A DNA stretch of 64,000 nt from assembly GCA_002104945.1 (NCBI GenBank), contig MCFH01000011.1:877501-941500 (forward strand), in the 5' to 3' direction. Numbering within the stretch: position 1 is the stretch's first letter; each line of letters opens with the position of its first letter. Below are positions 42,701 through 55,200 of this stretch, in pieces. The stretch is from Piromyces finnis. Lineage: Eukaryota > Neocallimastigomycota > Neocallimastigomycetes > Neocallimastigales > Neocallimastigaceae. Both the position numbers and the translations under genes were made by a program. Below the pieces are notes generated by a model. That model ran no database searches and was not told where the DNA came from. It worked only from the letters and a program-made list of their open reading frames with translations.

Positions 42701-45700
42701 TTTAGTTGATTTCTTGATGACAATATTTCCGTTACTATCTAAATTTTCTTTGTCCCATGATTCATCTACTACATATTTCCTTTTTTGGAGTAATTCTCTG
42801 AATTCTTCTTTTCTGTTACTTTCTTGATTAAGAAAATATGGGAAATAGCTGGCATTTAAGTGAAGTTTCCTCATTTTAAATAAGAGATCATCATTTAATA
42901 TTATCTTATCGTAATAAAAATTTTTCTTTTGATGATTTGGAGGGCCATTTATTGGCATAATACTTAGCTTGATGTTGGTAAAGTAAAATATACCTTTCTT
43001 AATTTCGATTCCGATAGTTAAGTAACAATATTCTTTAATCTCAGTTATCGTTTCTCCTGATTGGATTGTATGTGTTAAATTATTGGGGTATTTCTTGATA
43101 TTAAGGTTAGAGAGTATGTTCTCTCCAATGCAATTTCCGGCTGATCCAGAGTCTAATAATACTATCCCGTATCGAGCGTTATGTTTATTATCGATGATTA
43201 ATGCCTTATTATAGTGCATCTTACCACCGAAACGAGGGTTATTGATGTATTTTGAATTCTTGATGGTTTCCATAGTATTATGGATATATTCTTTAGTAAG
43301 CATTTTCTTTTGTTTGTAATCCAGACTGTTGTCTAAAACACTTTCCTCTGTGTTATGAGATAATTTTTGCCTCCCGATGTTGTTTCCTGCTTTATTAGAT
43401 TTTTTATTCTTGTCTGAATAATTTTTGACAACTGTTTTCTTCTTTTCAGTATATTTAAAGTTATTCTTATTTTGATTAGGTGTATTCTTTGGATTACTGA
43501 TGAAAGATTTTAAATCTTCTTTCATGCTTTTATTACCTTCCTGTTCCGCGATTGTTTTGAATATTGTAGTAATGAATTCTTTGTATATAATCTTGTTCTC
43601 TTCATCTTGTTCCTCATAGTCTTCCCTTGGATCTCTTAATGGTAATTTGGGGAGCTTTTTGAGGTATTGTTCGGCGAAGGTGTTCGGTAAAGATTTCGAG
43701 AGTTTAGTAAATCTGCTGAAATAGAATTTATTAATATTGTTTCCTATTTTTTCGATATTTTCAAGAAGATTTTCTAAGTTTTCAATATTGAGGTTATTAA
43801 TTCTTAACGATTTCCATTTGGCTTCTTGTTCACTAAGAGATAATTCGCAAAATTCATTCTCGAATTGATAGATAAAGTTGTTTAATTTTTGCCAAGTTGT
43901 AGACTCATTCCATGCGAGTTCCTTGTTGTCTAATTTTGTTTTATACGTTTTTTCGTACCATTGGCGTACTTCCTTGCCCCCTCTGGAAATGATAGCATCT
44001 CTAATTTGGATTTCAGTTACTTTGGGGCAGTAGGCTTGTAAATAAGTTTTGAGACTAAGTAAGAATTCATAGCCATTATTTTTATCCGTGTACCTTGGTG
44101 CTCGTATGTTAAATAAAGTCCTGAACCCTGATATATTCGTCTGAACCTCAAGGGGTAAGTCTTGAAATTCCACTGGGCGAAAGGGTACGACTGGTGAGAC
44201 CTTGGTGTTAAAGATTCTTGGGTGCGTTTTATAATGGTAGTATTGCTCACTTTTTGAGCCTGTACTAAAGTCGGGTTTAGTTTCTTGGAGGAGTTGTTGA
44301 AACTTGTGGCGATTTTCGGTTTCAGGCATGTTGAAGACTTTGGTGCGGTGGAATTTGATATCGAAGTAATTCTGTTTGGCGTCTTCGCTTTTGAAATGAC
44401 TGTTGAATTTATTTGTGAGTGATGATGGATCTTCTTGGTTCTGAAAGGAGGAAGAGGCTTGAAAGTTATGGTTAGTACATTCTAAATGGTTAATTCTGTT
44501 GTTGAAGTTATTTTCCTGTTCTTCGAACCTTTTATCTATTTTCTTGTTTTGTTCTTCCTCTCTTTCGTCAAGAGTAGAATGTCCTACGAAAGATTTACTT
44601 CTAAATTTGGATATGTTACTAAGGGAAATATCTTCAGTGGGATTACTGAAACAAGTATCCATTAAGTAACGTTCATTAATTAGGGTATTAATAATCTTCT
44701 TGCATTTATCATTTTTTGGAGTTATGGTTACTTCGAGGGTGTCAGGGTTGATGTCTGCCTTAAAGAGTCTCTTGGTTTTAGAGTTTGAATGGAATAAGGA
44801 TTTGTATTCCTCTTGGACATTGTCTATTTCGAGATGTTTAACATCATTTAATCTCTTCTTGATAGTAGTAATTTCCTGTAGACAATCTTTAATCTGTTCC
44901 TCCTTAACTGAAGCTTGTAGTTGTTCATATTTATCAAGTACTTCTTCATATAATTTTCTAAGTGTAGTGATTTTTTCTATAATATCAGGATTATTTTCAT
45001 CATTGAGGTGTTCCATTTCTAAGGATTTAAGACGTTCCTGAAGTTGTGTTTGAATTATAGCGTGATTTTCTAATGTTTCTTTGAAATCACTAATGTTTTT
45101 AATAAATTGATCTTCTACTTTTCCACTCATGTGGTAGTTCATAACTAATTGACTTTGAAGATTTTGTATAGCCTGTTTGGAGTCGATTCTAGTGGCCTGT
45201 AGTTTTTCGGCCATTTCGTTCTTTATAACGGTCGATATATTATTGATATACGCTTGGCTGTCCACTGTTTGTTGAGTGACCTTTTTGATTTCATTTTCTA
45301 AGGTAGTGATCTTTTTTGTTAATTGGGAAATATTTTGATTAGTATTTTCAATTGATGACTGTTGTTTAGTCAGTCCGTCTTCTAGTGGGACAAGATCACT
45401 TGTTTTGGCTGTTTTTAACTGGCTTATTTGGAGTTCTTCCTTAACCTCGTTCACTGCTAAATTGAGATCCGTAGGTTTTACGGTATTAATATCGATAACG
45501 TTCGCTAAGTTTTGCACTTGATAGCTATCTGCTTTATTTGCGATGTCTGTTTCTAAATGTTGTAGTTTTTTGTTCTGTTCAGATATTGAGGTTTGTAAGG
45601 TAGCATTTAAAGTAGCAGTGAGGTTCATAAACTGAGCTTGTATCTGTTCCATGAAGTTACTCATCATGGTTTGCATTTTGGACTCAAGCTCTTGCTTGTT

Positions 45701-46021
45701 ACTGTTGGACTCAGTTTTGAGTTCCTTATAGATATTATCCATTGAAGATAGGAGAGTAGCACCATTGTTACTTGGATCATAATTAAATATTTGGGCATTA
45801 CCTCCATAAGAATTCTTGATTTCGGATTCTAAGGTTTTGTTGTTCTCTATTTCGTCTGGGAGGTGGTTGATATAGTCGTCGACACCAGACATATCGGATT
45901 TTGATTCTTTTTCAGCTTTCTCGATTTCCATCGATTGGACTTTTTCTGAAGACTTTTCTGAATGTCCTTTTGTTACTTCTTCTTCTGAGATGGGTTGTTT
46001 TCCTTTCTTGGTGTTATCCAT
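39745..46021 (-). CDS. Gag-PR-RT-RNase H polyprotein lacking integrase, 3' end split by a solo LTR
   Basis: Starts ATG at 46021 and runs open to 40254. A solo LTR (39889-40253) then adds codons VMKYI and a stop. Without the LTR and one TCTAT the frame continues 46 more codons to the TAG at 39745-39747, about 1,968 aa in all. N-terminal 520 residues are charged coiled coil; a gag-like domain lies near 620-860; retropepsin VLLDSGSAGNCIG near 957; RT about 1240-1420 with VLPFGLSTAPSIF and YLDD near 1359; RNase H about 1495-1700 (LTDASEIGIG, RELLALSE, ATDHKN, ADLLSRF). After RNase H comes only a Glu/Lys coiled coil (about 1760-1968) where integrase normally sits: no HHCC, no DDE. Cytoplasmic particle proteins plus trans integration is one guess. 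Confidence 0.85.
39889..40253. mobile_element. Solo LTR, family C copy 3, inside the polyprotein ORF
   Basis: 365 bp, TGTAACGAAATATT...CTTCATTACA, flanked by TCTAT on both sides (39884-39888 and 40254-40258). Very close to copy 2. It is an insertion, not the element's own LTR, because the reading frame resumes beyond it. Confidence 0.9.
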
Positions 46022-46858
46022 TACGAGATATTGAATTTGAAGTGTTATTGAATATAATTGTTTTAAATATAAATAGTAAGGTCTTACTTCTTGCCTTTGA
46101 TTTTTACTTGGTTGGGACTTATTCGTTGCCCTTTGTTGGTTTATTGGGTACTCGGTAAATTTAAAATAATCTAGAAAAAGGGAAAGTTTTTTCTAAATTT
46201 ACCGTTATAAAATAATATTCTTTATAACTCCTATAGTGTGAAGTTTAATTCTTATACATAATACTTCTATGTTCGGATAAAGTTGATATAGGGAAAGAAA
46301 ACTTGTAATAATTTTTATTGCTAACAATAAGTTAGACGCTAAAAAAATTTTTACACCGTTCCTTTCTTTTATTAATTTAATTAATATTTATAATAATTTT
46401 ATTTTATTTATTGATTTTATAAATTTTTGAAATAGTTGTTCCGATGAATTTATTTTAAATCTTATTGAGATTAGCCGAGATCAATCAAATATCGTAAATT
46501 AAAATTTAATTATTAATTAATACTATTATCTTTCCGAAACCTAAATTTTAATTAATTTTGGAAAAGAATAAAAGGAAAGAAAATTTACAAAAAATTATTT
46601 TTTGTGCTTTTATTAACTAATAAAGTAATTTAAATAAAATTATAAAATATTAATTAATAAATTAAAATAAAGAATTTAAAAAAAATAAAAAATATTTTTT
46701 AATATATTAAAAGACAGATTACTTATAGGTGGATATACTCGCCTATTGTGTAAAGAAACGTTTCTATAAGAAATATATATTATTTTTATAGACATTACAA
46801 CCAATAAAAATCTTAGAATTAAATATAATAACAATAATAACTATAATAATAATAGTTA
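46022..46858. other. Leader region of the integrase-less element and copia boundary
   Basis: No gene is visible. 46022-46400 is probably the untranslated leader of the minus-strand polyprotein. No LTR matching family C is found here. TGTAAAGAAACG at about 46748 and CATTACA near 46797 are possible element edges but unpaired. Confidence 0.4.
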
Positions 46859-48785
46859 ATGATTTTAACAAAAACAATAAATATTTTTAATATTGAACAT
46901 GTTCCCGAATTCCAAAATCGCCATGATTTTGATGATGATGTCGATTTTGAAGACATCAGACCTTTTATGAATAATATAAACAATTTAGACACTATTAATA
47001 ACTACGACATTAATAACAAACAAGACAATGACAAGAACAACTTCTCGAAATGGGTTTACGACTCAGGAGCAGTTGTACATGTCACTAACAACAAAAACTT
47101 ATTATTCAATTTTGTTAAGAATAAGATCATATTATATTGCGCAAATGGGTCCAAATGCTCTTTTGAAGGTTATGAACCTTTACTGGTTATGTTAACAAGT
47201 TTCGTTTAATTCTCAATAAAGTTTTTTATTTTAGCCAGGTTAACAAAAACTTAATTAGTGGTGTAAAATTAGCATACTCTGGTATTGTATGCACCACTAG
47301 AATGGATATTAATAATAATCCTAATCTAACCCTTTATTATGACAATAATATCATCGGTACATATACATTAATTATGGATCATAACACATTCCCAATTGAT
47401 ATATTTAATTCCATAATTAATAAAATACCTTCTAACATTGACAACATTAACAATACTGACTATAACTTATGGTATAGAAGGTTAGTTCATTTTTACAATA
47501 ATAATTTTGACAAACAATTAAAAGTCAATCAATTCAATAATCATAGACGTCCTTTTTGTGATATCTCCAAATTAAAACGACTCTCTCATAATAGAGAAAC
47601 TTCAAAGGCTGAAAAAAATTATGGAAACTCTCCATTCCGATATTATCGGTCCTTTACTAGTCTCTTTCATAGGTAAAAGATTCATTATTACTTTCATTGA
47701 TGAATTTTCAAGGAAAAGCTGGATTTTTACACTTTCTGCTAAGGCCGAAGCTGTTAAAACTATTCTGGAATTTTTCACATTTTTGGAAAATCAATGAGAA
47801 TTTCAATATTAAATTTTTAAATCAGATTACGGGAAGGAATATAACAACAATAAAATTGTTAGCTAATATAAAAGCAAAGGTATCGCTAAAACACTTTCCC
47901 CTCCATATAATCCTCAAAATAACGGCATAGCTGAAAGGTTTAATCAAACACTCATAGATTCTGCAAAAACCATTCTAACTTGGAATAACATTAGTATAAT
48001 GTTTTTGGATTTTGTGGTTAGATTTTCTAAATATGTATATAATCTAATCTCTCATAGTAGTATTGGCTACAAAATTCCTGACGAAGTATTTTTCAATTCA
48101 CCCGTCAAAATTGACCATATTAGAGTTTTTGGGTGTATTGCTTTTTACAAAAATTTTTCTCAGTCAAAATCAAAATTTGATCCCAATTCCATCAAAGGTT
48201 TCGACAAGTCCAATTATTACATTATTATGGATTTCCACGACTACTCATTACACCAGGTTCAGGAGGCAGTATTCTTCGAGGACAAACCAGGAAATCTGGC
48301 CACCAACAATAGGGGAATGAATAGTGGTACAATCAGCAATAACAATCACAAATTTAACCAGTAAACTGGTAGTCATGAGTTCGACTCCGGTATTAATGGG
48401 AAGAAGTCCTATCTATTGGAAATCCAAGAAACAAAGTATTGCCACCAGTACAGCTGAAGCTGAATATATAGCTACATCGGAATGTTTAAAACAAATATTA
48501 TGGATCAAAAATATCATTAATGAACTATTTGGAATTAATAAGACCGTAACAATATATACGGATAATCTACCAAGCTTGAGAAGTATAGAAAATGAGAACT
48601 AAACACGAAATTAAAACATATAAGCATAAAATATCACTTCAACAAACATTATATAAATAATAAAGAAATTCAATTAAAATATATAGACACAAATAACATG
48701 CTAGTAGACACACTGACAAAATTTGTTAATGGAAATAAAATGACCAACTTCCCAAACCAAATTTTTAATTTTAAAAAGTAGGTTT
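46859..48785 (+). pseudogene. Degenerate Ty1/copia element, reverse transcriptase deleted
   Basis: Copia-order domains in shifting frames: protease WVYDSGAVVHVTNN (47050), NLISGVKLAYSGIV and LWYRRLVHFYNN (gag-pre-integrase, 47250-47500), integrase core LHSDIIGPL (47620), FIDEFSRKSWIF (47690) and NNGIAERFNQTL (47925), then a direct jump near 48300-48370 to RNase H (PIYWKSKKQSIATSTAEAEY, YTDNLPSL) and a C-terminal NMLVDTLTKF. The whole RT is absent. At least four frame changes and stops. A TTTGAGGGGGAA purine tract at 48784-48795 marks the 3' end; the 5' LTR is not found. Confidence 0.85.
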
Positions 48786-48795
48786 GAGGGGGAAT

Positions 48796-50451
48796 ATTAA
48801 AATAATTTAGAATAATTTAATATAAAATAGTATAAATATAAGATAAGCCACATACTTGATATAAAGTATGTAACACCACAAATTAAGTTATAAAAATAAA
48901 AATGTAAAATTTATTAAGCCTTGTAATTACCTTTATTAAATTTTATTTAATAAATAAAGTTATATTAAAACCTAAACTCAACAAATTTTAACAATTATTA
49001 TTACTATTATTTTTTTTATCATTATTATTTATATATACATACATATATATATTTTAAAGAAAATGAGGATTTATTGTATGAATTTTATTATAAAAGTTTA
49101 TATAATATGATTATTATAATAAAATTAATTGATGGGCTTATTATAAAATAAATAAAAAGAATACTTAATTTGATTCAGACACTTAAAGGGTTAGAATAAA
49201 AGAAAAATATAAGTTTTTTAGCGATAAACAATTTGAGTAATGTTCATAAACCACTTATTTATATATATGTCTTTTCTATATCATTAATGATATTATTAAT
49301 AATATTCACAATATATTTCTTATTAGAATATATAAATTTGGTTTTAATTAAAAAAAAATAATATAATCACCACAGTACAATTTAATTTGTATTATTTTAT
49401 TCAAAATTTAAATCTTTTTAACCATCTATATATTAAAATTTTTAATAAGGAATAACAATGTATTTTATTTTACTATTCAAAATTAACTAAAATTATAGTT
49501 AAGAATGTATGGTAGTTAAAAAGTAAATTTATCATTTATTAACATTTATAAAAACATGGTAAATGAAATAATCTGATAATCAAAAGTTACACATAAAAGT
49601 ATAATTAGTATTATTTCCTTCTTTTAACTATAAATAGGTTTATATAAGATTCATTTTATTCATTTCTTTTAAACACCAAACTATAAAACGGAAATGACTA
49701 CACTTTTATTCTTTAAATAAACTATAGTATATTATTTGTATTTATACTTATATATGAAAATTTGTATTTTTACAACTTTTTAACCAATAATAAAAAGTTA
49801 TTGAATATAAAAATGGTTAAAACACAAAATTAAAAAATGAATTTAGTATGGAGTTCAATTAATACTAAAGTGCTATTCATGATTCTTTAATAAATTATAT
49901 GTAGTATCAAAGTGTTATTAATGATATAATCTATTTCTCTAAAGTAAATAATGTGAAACTCTCTCTTATATTCGTGTGTATATAACAAAAAAGACAGTTA
50001 AATATTACATATAAATAATATACACTCATATTATTTATTATTGTTTTATTTTATTTTATTTTTTTTTTTTAATAGATTATCGAATGAAATAATATTTTTA
50101 ATTATTACAACGAAACGAAAACGTAAATATATATATTTTATCTTTTATTATTATTATTATTATTTTTTTTTTTTTTTTTTTTTTTTTTTTGTGAATGTAG
50201 TTAAATTTATAATTATAAAATAAAAAGAAATTATTACATTTCTTTCTTCTTATATATTATATTATATTATATTATATTATATTGTACAATTGCCACTTCC
50301 TTTTATACTATTATTGTTGTTATTATCGTAGAGTTGATTATAAGGTTTAATAATTACTATTAATAAAAATATTTATGTTTATATATCTTATATTTTATAA
50401 CTGTTTTTTTTTTTTTTAAAAAAAAAAAATTATAATGTAATATTCATTGAT
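48796..50451. other. Copia 3' LTR remnant and AT-rich spacer
   Basis: Begins TATTAAAATAATTTAG right after the purine tract, with TATAAATA near 48830. Its right edge is unclear. Another TATAAATAGG lies near 49631. The rest is homopolymer-rich (T-run at about 50162-50190) with no supported gene. Confidence 0.45.
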
Positions 50452-51477
50452 TTATGAAGCATCTTGTGGATTTTGAATAACAATAAGAATATATTCCTTA
50501 TCTTTTTATTTTATCAAGAAAAAGGGAAATGAAAATTATAAATTTATTTAAAAACAAAATATTATATATATAAAAATAAAAAATAAATATTTAAAAAAAT
50601 CATTAATGTTTTCATTAATAAGAATTTAAAATACTTTTTATTATTATTTATTAATCCAATCTTACCTGGAGCAACCATAATTTCGTGTTTCTTTGACCTT
50701 ATTCTTAAGAAAGTTAAATCATTCTATATTATTGTAATTTATTATTATTATCATTATTATTTTATTTTTGTTGTTTCATTTTATTTTTGTATAGATCATG
50801 TAATATATTTATTATTTAGTGATTCATAAATAAAAAATATAAAGAATGCATTAATATTTTATTATAACTTAAATAAATAATAACAAATGTATCATTTATT
50901 TTAAAAGTAAATAAATATATATATTTATATATACTTGTGGATCAAGATCTCTAACAACGCTTCTAGCCTTTGAGGCTAATTGTGTAATAAGAGCTGAATA
51001 TTGTACAGTTAAATTATTATCGATAGTGGAACGAATTGGGATACCATCACTATTCACTATAACAATACCTTCAACACCTTTATGAGATTGTAATCTTTTA
51101 ATAGTTTCTTCAACTTCAGACTAATTAAATAAATGAATGATTATATTTTAATTTAAAAAGAAAAAGAAAAGAAAAAAAAAAAAAAGAAAACGTGATTTAT
51201 AAAATGATGACAATCAATAAAATATGTTGTTTTGATGAGAATTGGCCATTTATCATGAATATATAAAAAAAAAAAAAAAAAGAGTGAATCCATTTATAAA
51301 TTACATATCATATATGAACAATTAATATAAAAAAGAAAAGTATGTTAATAATTTTGTATTGAGTTATTTTCTTTTGCTTTTATTTTTTTTTTTATTTTTT
51401 TTTTTTTTAAATGAATCTTTCTCAATAATAAAAATAAATATAAATAAATATTATAAAAGATTTTATAGTTTTACCAT
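50452..51477 (-). CDS. DYNLRB-like: Dynein light chain roadblock (LC7), four exons
   Basis: Exons on the minus strand: 51477-51475 (ATG alone), 51120-50935, 50723-50666, 50501-50452. Introns of 354, 211 and 164 nt, all GT-AG, phase-consistent. Total 98 aa, nearly the length of human DYNLRB1 (96 aa). [20 protein letters not shown] starts the mature exon, followed by [41 protein letters not shown] and a final VIQNP, the diagnostic run of the roadblock family. Roadblock dimers bind the dynein intermediate chain in cytoplasmic and ciliary dynein. The start codon isolated in its own exon is unusual but splices in frame. Upstream UTR extends to the right. Confidence 0.93.
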
Positions 51478-52294
51478 TTTTTGAGTAGTTTAATAAAATA
51501 AATGGTTTATATATAAAGTGTCTTTTTTTTTTTTTTTACTTTAAAAGCTAAATATTAATTTGTATAATGTTTTATTTATATAAATATACTTTATAAAAAA
51601 AAAAATACTTTATTTTTGTTTTATATTAATTATTATTATTTTCTATTTAATAGCATTTATTTAATAAAAAATATTTAATTTAAAATATTTTTTTAAAAAA
51701 TTAATATATTAAAATTTTTCTTTTAAATGAAAATTTTATTTTATATATAAAAGTGCTTTGTTTTTATTTATATATATAATTCGAACATATAAACTGTATA
51801 AAATATGAATTTTTCATAATAATAAAAGAAAAAAAAAAAAAACAATTAAAAATAGAAAAGAAAAAAAAAAAAACTTTGTTAATTTTTATTTCAATATTTT
51901 ATTAAGTTCTTTATAGATTATCAATTGCTTTTTAATCTGTCATTGTTTCCTGGTATTAAAAAATAAAAAATACTTAATTCCATAAAAGTATGAGTTAGAT
52001 AATAAGTATAATCATTTGTTATTAATAAAAAAAAAATATAATAAATATTATAATATTAAATAATAATATTAATAAAAACATAAAATATAAATAAAATTAA
52101 GAATGCAATGTTGTTTTGTAATGATATTATAAATAAATTAATAAAATTAGTGTTATGTTATTTTTCAAAAAAAAAAAAGTAGGGGTTAAAAAAAAAAATA
52201 GTATATATTGATGATGTTAATGATATTAGTTGCTTTTTAAAGTTGACTAATGAAAAAAAAAAAAAAATAATTTTAATATTTAGTATTATTGAAA
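51478..52294. other. AT-rich spacer
   Basis: Promoter/5' flank of the roadblock gene and 3' flank of the SH3 gene; many A/T runs. I see no gene. Confidence 0.6.
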
Positions 52295-55200
52295 TTAGAT
52301 TGATGAATCTTCAACCAATGAAAGATAGGTATAATCTAAATGTTGTTTATACATTATACGATCCGTTTCCGATAGATTTGGATCTTGTAATTTATGTTCT
52401 AAATAGTTAATCATTTTTTTATGATCTTTTAATTTTTCAATTTGAGCTTCCATCTTATGGCTGACATTTGAGTCAGGTGACTCACCGCTATGAGATACCA
52501 TAGATAAGCATTCCTGTGGAAATGCACCAATACAATTGGTTGTTTTATTTTTACCTACACGCCATCCATCATTAAAATATTGCATTATTTCAACAACATC
52601 ACCAATATTTAATTCTATTTCACTCTCATTTTGTGGTATATACTTTTGTTTACATACATAATAATATAGAGTTTGATAATTAGTTATGTTATTATTTTCA
52701 GTTTTAGAGTTAGTATCATTTGAATTTAAATTACTATGTATAGATATATTACCATTATTTGAGAGTCCTGAATTGTCAACATATGATTTATTATTTACAT
52801 GTAATGATGAACTTGAAGTCATTGAATGAATTGACTTACGAGATAAATTATTCTTATTCTTTTGTTGGCGTTGTTGAATAAGTTGATTGGTGTAAGAAGT
52901 TTCATTGTTTGAATTATATTGATTCATTTGTGATGGTAAATGTGAAGAAGGATAGGGTTGTGAATTACGTGGATAATACGTTGGACTATATATGTCATCT
53001 GCTGTTAATCCTCCGCTTGATTGATTACGCTTATTTAGTATCTGTTCATTAAAATTACTACTAATACTATTATTACTACTATTGCTTTTATTACTATTAT
53101 TATATGAAAAATCATTCAAAAAGTTTCTATTGTAAGGTATGGATAAATGGTTATTCATTTTATAACTTGAAGTTTTAGTGGTTAATACAGGTTGAGTCGT
53201 CACTATTGGTGAGAAACTACCGACTTCTCTTGGATCAGGTTGATTAAATGGTATTGCAATTGCAGGGAGTTCAAATGGTGAAAGTGGTGGAATAGTAACA
53301 ACTGTAACCGGTGGCTTTTGATTTTCATAATCATCTTCTTCACGTTCATAATTAATATTTGGAATATGATCTTCCATTTGTTCTTCATCTTCATTTTCAG
53401 ATGGAGTTGAAACTGAACGTTGATGATGATGATGGTAACTTTCAATGGAATCTTCATCTTCCTGGTAATATTGATCTTTTTCTTCATCTTCTTCACAATT
53501 CAGCATGTTTTCATTAATATTATTAAAATTATCATAATTTTTGGAAATATTATGATGATTGTCTTCTTTTTCTGATGTTTCTTGAAGATTTTCATATGGT
53601 GATGAAGTAAATGATTGTTTTGAGAATGAATAATTTTGTGATTGATGAAGTGAGTTTGAATTAGAATGATGATGTTCTTGTTCCGTTTGTAATTTTGGTT
53701 CACTATATTCTCTTGTTTTATAATATTCCTCTAGATAATCTTCATCTATAGGTGGTTCACTAAGATTATCTTCGTGACGATGATGGCTATCAAGTTTGGT
53801 AGGTAAACTATGCTCTGTTCTTCCTTCCATACTATTCTTTTTGTAACTTTCATTCAATGATGGGGTAAAATGAGGGAGAGATGAAGATGATGAAGAAATA
53901 GATAATGAAGAAACAATACTATTCTTTTCTTCCAATGTTTCCTTATATTCTTCAACTTTATTGTAGAATGGCATCTTTTCATAGTAGGATGAATTTACAT
54001 AATAAGGTTCTTGATAATATTCTTTTTCCTTTCCATTATAATCAGACGCTGCTATGGAGGATGAAGCAAGAATATCAAAATTATTTTCTTTTGTTCTCTC
54101 TTTCTCTTCATTCACATATTTATTAACGGTAATATTATTGATGCGTTCATTAACAGTAGGATCAAAATTATTTATTGGTACATTGTTTAATTGTAATGAT
54201 TTTATACTATATTTGCTGATGTTGGTAGTTCCATGTGTACTTGAATTTCCATTAACATTTGACTGTGAGTATGACAATGAATCTAAAGCATTGTTATCAT
54301 GATTTGTATTAGTATGTAAATTTGGAATATAATAGGATTTAGGATGATGCATTTGTGATTGGCTTTCATTTGATATTTCATTCTTTTCTTCTTTTGATAT
54401 CTTGTTTAATGAAAGATCATCAGCAACTGGAAGTTGATCTTCTAATGGTAATTGATCAAATGATTGATAAGTTTCTCTTTTTCCCTTTTCCGGTAAAGCA
54501 GTCATAGAGGCATAACTGTGATTATCATTATTTGTACCAAATATTTGATTTAACAAGCTATCTCTTTGTGATTCTCTAGCTATTTGTGAAGGAGTATTTA
54601 ATGAATTAGTTAATGGAATATAATCATCGATCGTAGTAGGTGATCTTTTTGAATTTACAGATTCATTATATGGAATACTATTGAATTGTTGATATGATTT
54701 TGGTCTTTGTGGAATTGGTGGTTTTGGTAATTGATTATGTTGTTGTGGTGGAGGTTGAGAATTTGGTTGAGATGGTGCAGATGAAGAAGGGACACTATTA
54801 GTTTGATGAATTTGATGAATTGATGGATATTCTTCAAAGGATTCAATATCATGAAGTGATTCTAATTCATTTGAATGGACAGGTTCCATTGTATTTACCG
54901 TGAATGAATTATTTCTATCTGCATTTTCAATTAAAGCATCACTTTGATAAAGATAGCTTTCTTGAGTTTGTGGTTTGAAAGTTTCAAGAATTTGACTTTT
55001 ACTTGTATTTTCTTCTTGTAAAGCATTTATTATAAAACTTCCATTACTAACTCTTTTATTTTCACTAGAAGATTTAACTGGTACTAAAAGGTTGTTAAAA
55101 TTACTGTTATTATTAGAAAAGGAATTGTTCATAATAAGTGAACTATCGCGTGCTGGTCTAACGGCAATTAAGTTTTTATCAACAGAATTATCCGTCATAC

